Source of the DNA: a bacterium
GTDB taxonomy: Bacteria; Verrucomicrobiota; Verrucomicrobiia; Chthoniobacterales; Terrimicrobiaceae
Assembly (NCBI GenBank): GCA_009920585.1
Contig: RFZT01000174.1
Coordinates: forward strand, 1 to 5,381
Length of the DNA stretch: 5,381 bases
Reading direction: 5' to 3'
The translations under genes were made by a program, and so were the position numbers. The notes below the pieces were generated by a model that saw only the letters and a program-made list of their open reading frames with translations, had not been told where the DNA came from and made no database searches. Of this stretch, positions 4,464 through 5,381 are shown in pieces. Numbering within the stretch: the stretch's first letter is position 1; each line of letters starts with the position of its first letter.

Positions 4464-5381
4464 TTAAACCCGAGTGAAGCGAGCGATGATTTCGATCTCG
4501 GCTGTTTGCGGGAACATATCGACCGGTTGCACTCGCTCCAGAGCGTAGGTGGGAAGCAGTTTTTTTGCATCCCTCGCAAAGGTCGCTGGATCGCAGGAAA
4601 TATAAACGAGCGTCTCCGGCGGGCGGCTGAGGATCGTGTGAATGACGTCGGGTGAAAGTCCCTCGGATGGAGGATCGACGAGTAGGACGACATGGGATTC
4701 GGGGGTCGCTGGGAGGGAGTCGCGGAGATGGTTTTCCACCGATCCGGAAATGTAGGTTTCCTTTTCTGTCGCATCTCGGCGGGCCGCTCGAACGGCTGCA
4801 TCGCTCCACTCGATGCCGATGATCTTTTGAAATCCCGAGTGTAGTTTTTTGGAAAAAAAGCCCGCACCGCAATACGCATCGACAAGCAGGTCGCCGGTGG
4901 GAGCCATTTCCTGTGCGATTCTCGCCAGTATCTCCGCTGCTCCATCGTTCACTTGGGAGAACCCTTTCTGATCCGACTTTTCGCGAAGCGTGATGCGGGA
5001 ATCGTAGCGTGGACGCGATTCGCGGAGGGCGGCGAGTTCGGCGTTGACGCTTTCGCTCCCGAGCGGGCAGGCAACGACATCCACAAGGTGGTGGGATTTG
5101 CGGTGGTAAAAACCAATTTGGCCTTGGTTCACATGAACGGACAGGCGGTTCCGATATCCCCAAGTCTCGGGTGAGGCCAGCATAGGGAGAACTTCGGTGG
5201 TGGTGATCCCTCCCACACGCCGAAGCAAGTCGGCGACCTGCGTGGTTTTTGTTTCGAGCTGCAGGGCATAATCCATGTGCTGGTACGAGCATCCACCGCA
5301 CTCCCCAAAAACAGGGCACTTTGGAGCTAGTCGTCGAGGCGAGGCCTCTAAAATTCGTATCAGATCCGCTTCGGCGTGGTT
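4464..5381 (-). CDS. RlmD/TrmA-family RNA (uracil-C5) methyltransferase (5' partial, short central region)
   Basis: These enzymes use SAM to methylate C5 of a uridine in 23S rRNA or tRNA. The frame is open to the right edge (305 residues visible), so the N-terminus, including any TRAM domain, lies outside; the Met at 5276 is internal. Visible-residue numbering: the 4Fe-4S ligands CPVFGECGGC give Cys22, Cys28 and Cys31, with a likely fourth in VVACPL (Cys105). FSQVN is at 141-145, SAM motif I DAYCGAGFFS at 168-177, IGIEWS about 188, DPPSEGL at 236-242, catalytic Cys263 in YISCDPATFARD, and the general-base Glu297 in DMFPQTAEIE. Two oddities: the fourth Cys is only about 40 residues from FSQVN, against about 100 in E. 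coli RlmD, and the usual DPPRxGL reads DPPSEGL. All catalytic residues are kept, so it is probably active. The substrate (U1939, U747 or tRNA U54) cannot be told from sequence. It stands alone on this strand and ends with TAA and a hairpin. Confidence 0.92.
   Translation of the reverse strand, partial: NHAEADLIRILEASPRRLAPKCPVFGECGGCSYQHMDYALQLETKTTQVADLLRRVGGITTTEVLPMLASPETWGYRNRLSVHVNQGQIGFYHRKSHHLVDVVACPLGSESVNAELAALRESRPRYDSRITLREKSDQKGFSQVNDGAAEILARIAQEMAPTGDLLVDAYCGAGFFSKKLHSGFQKIIGIEWSDAAVRAARRDATEKETYISGSVENHLRDSLPATPESHVVLLVDPPSEGLSPDVIHTILSRPPETLVYISCDPATFARDAKKLLPTYALERVQPVDMFPQTAEIEIIARFTRV

Noticed and set aside
4420..5319. Long - strand ORF of 299 codons overlapping the methyltransferase
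   Set aside because: It lies in a different frame over the clear RlmD-family gene, is very rich in Arg, Pro, Ser and Cys, and shows no motif; a shadow of a real gene.

Overview
The window looks like ordinary chromosomal DNA from a member of the Verrucomicrobia or a close PVC relative. This rests on recognition, not on a search. Three things point there: the leftmost protein has the 'GYGxLxV...GxLADGTKVTG...PLYxxKGxLxG...LSWxKP' architecture I associate with large exported verrucomicrobial proteins; a BamD-like TPR protein sits next to an LptE-like protein; and an intergenic T-tract plus ACAGGAT repeat resembles dispersed repeats of that group. No phage, transposase, CRISPR or defence genes, tRNA or rRNA are visible.

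Layout. Positions 1-1227 (+) hold the C-terminal part of a large, probably secreted, beta-rich protein that enters from the left edge. A 145-bp gap follows, with an A-tract/hairpin and a possible promoter. From 1373 to 4302 four genes lie in tandem on +: a BamD-like TPR protein, an LptE-like protein, RsmI (16S rRNA 2'-O-ribose methyltransferase) and a small DUF2752 membrane protein. Both gene pairs overlap by ATGA (2512-2515 and 3808-3811). The two pairs are separated by a 184-bp gap holding the ACAGGAT repeat and a possible 29-codon ORF that stops 4 nt before the GTG start of rsmI. A convergent RlmD/TrmA-family uracil-C5 RNA methyltransferase occupies 4464-5381 on - and runs off the right edge. 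A clear hairpin terminator lies just past its stop codon.

How the genes work together. BamD and LptE homologues serve outer-membrane assembly (beta-barrel insertion and LPS transport respectively), so the first pair is an envelope-biogenesis unit. RsmI and the RlmD-like enzyme modify rRNA. The DUF2752 protein has no known function.

What stands out. I see no new multi-gene system. The most unusual points are molecular. The LptE-like protein appears to have lost about 30-40 residues between its signal-peptide core and the first conserved strand, including the lipobox cysteine. The adjacent BamD-like protein has no visible signal peptide, although a hydrophobic stretch lies in another frame just upstream. 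The RlmD-like enzyme has a very short central region. These could be real, or could be assembly or indel errors, and each can be checked.
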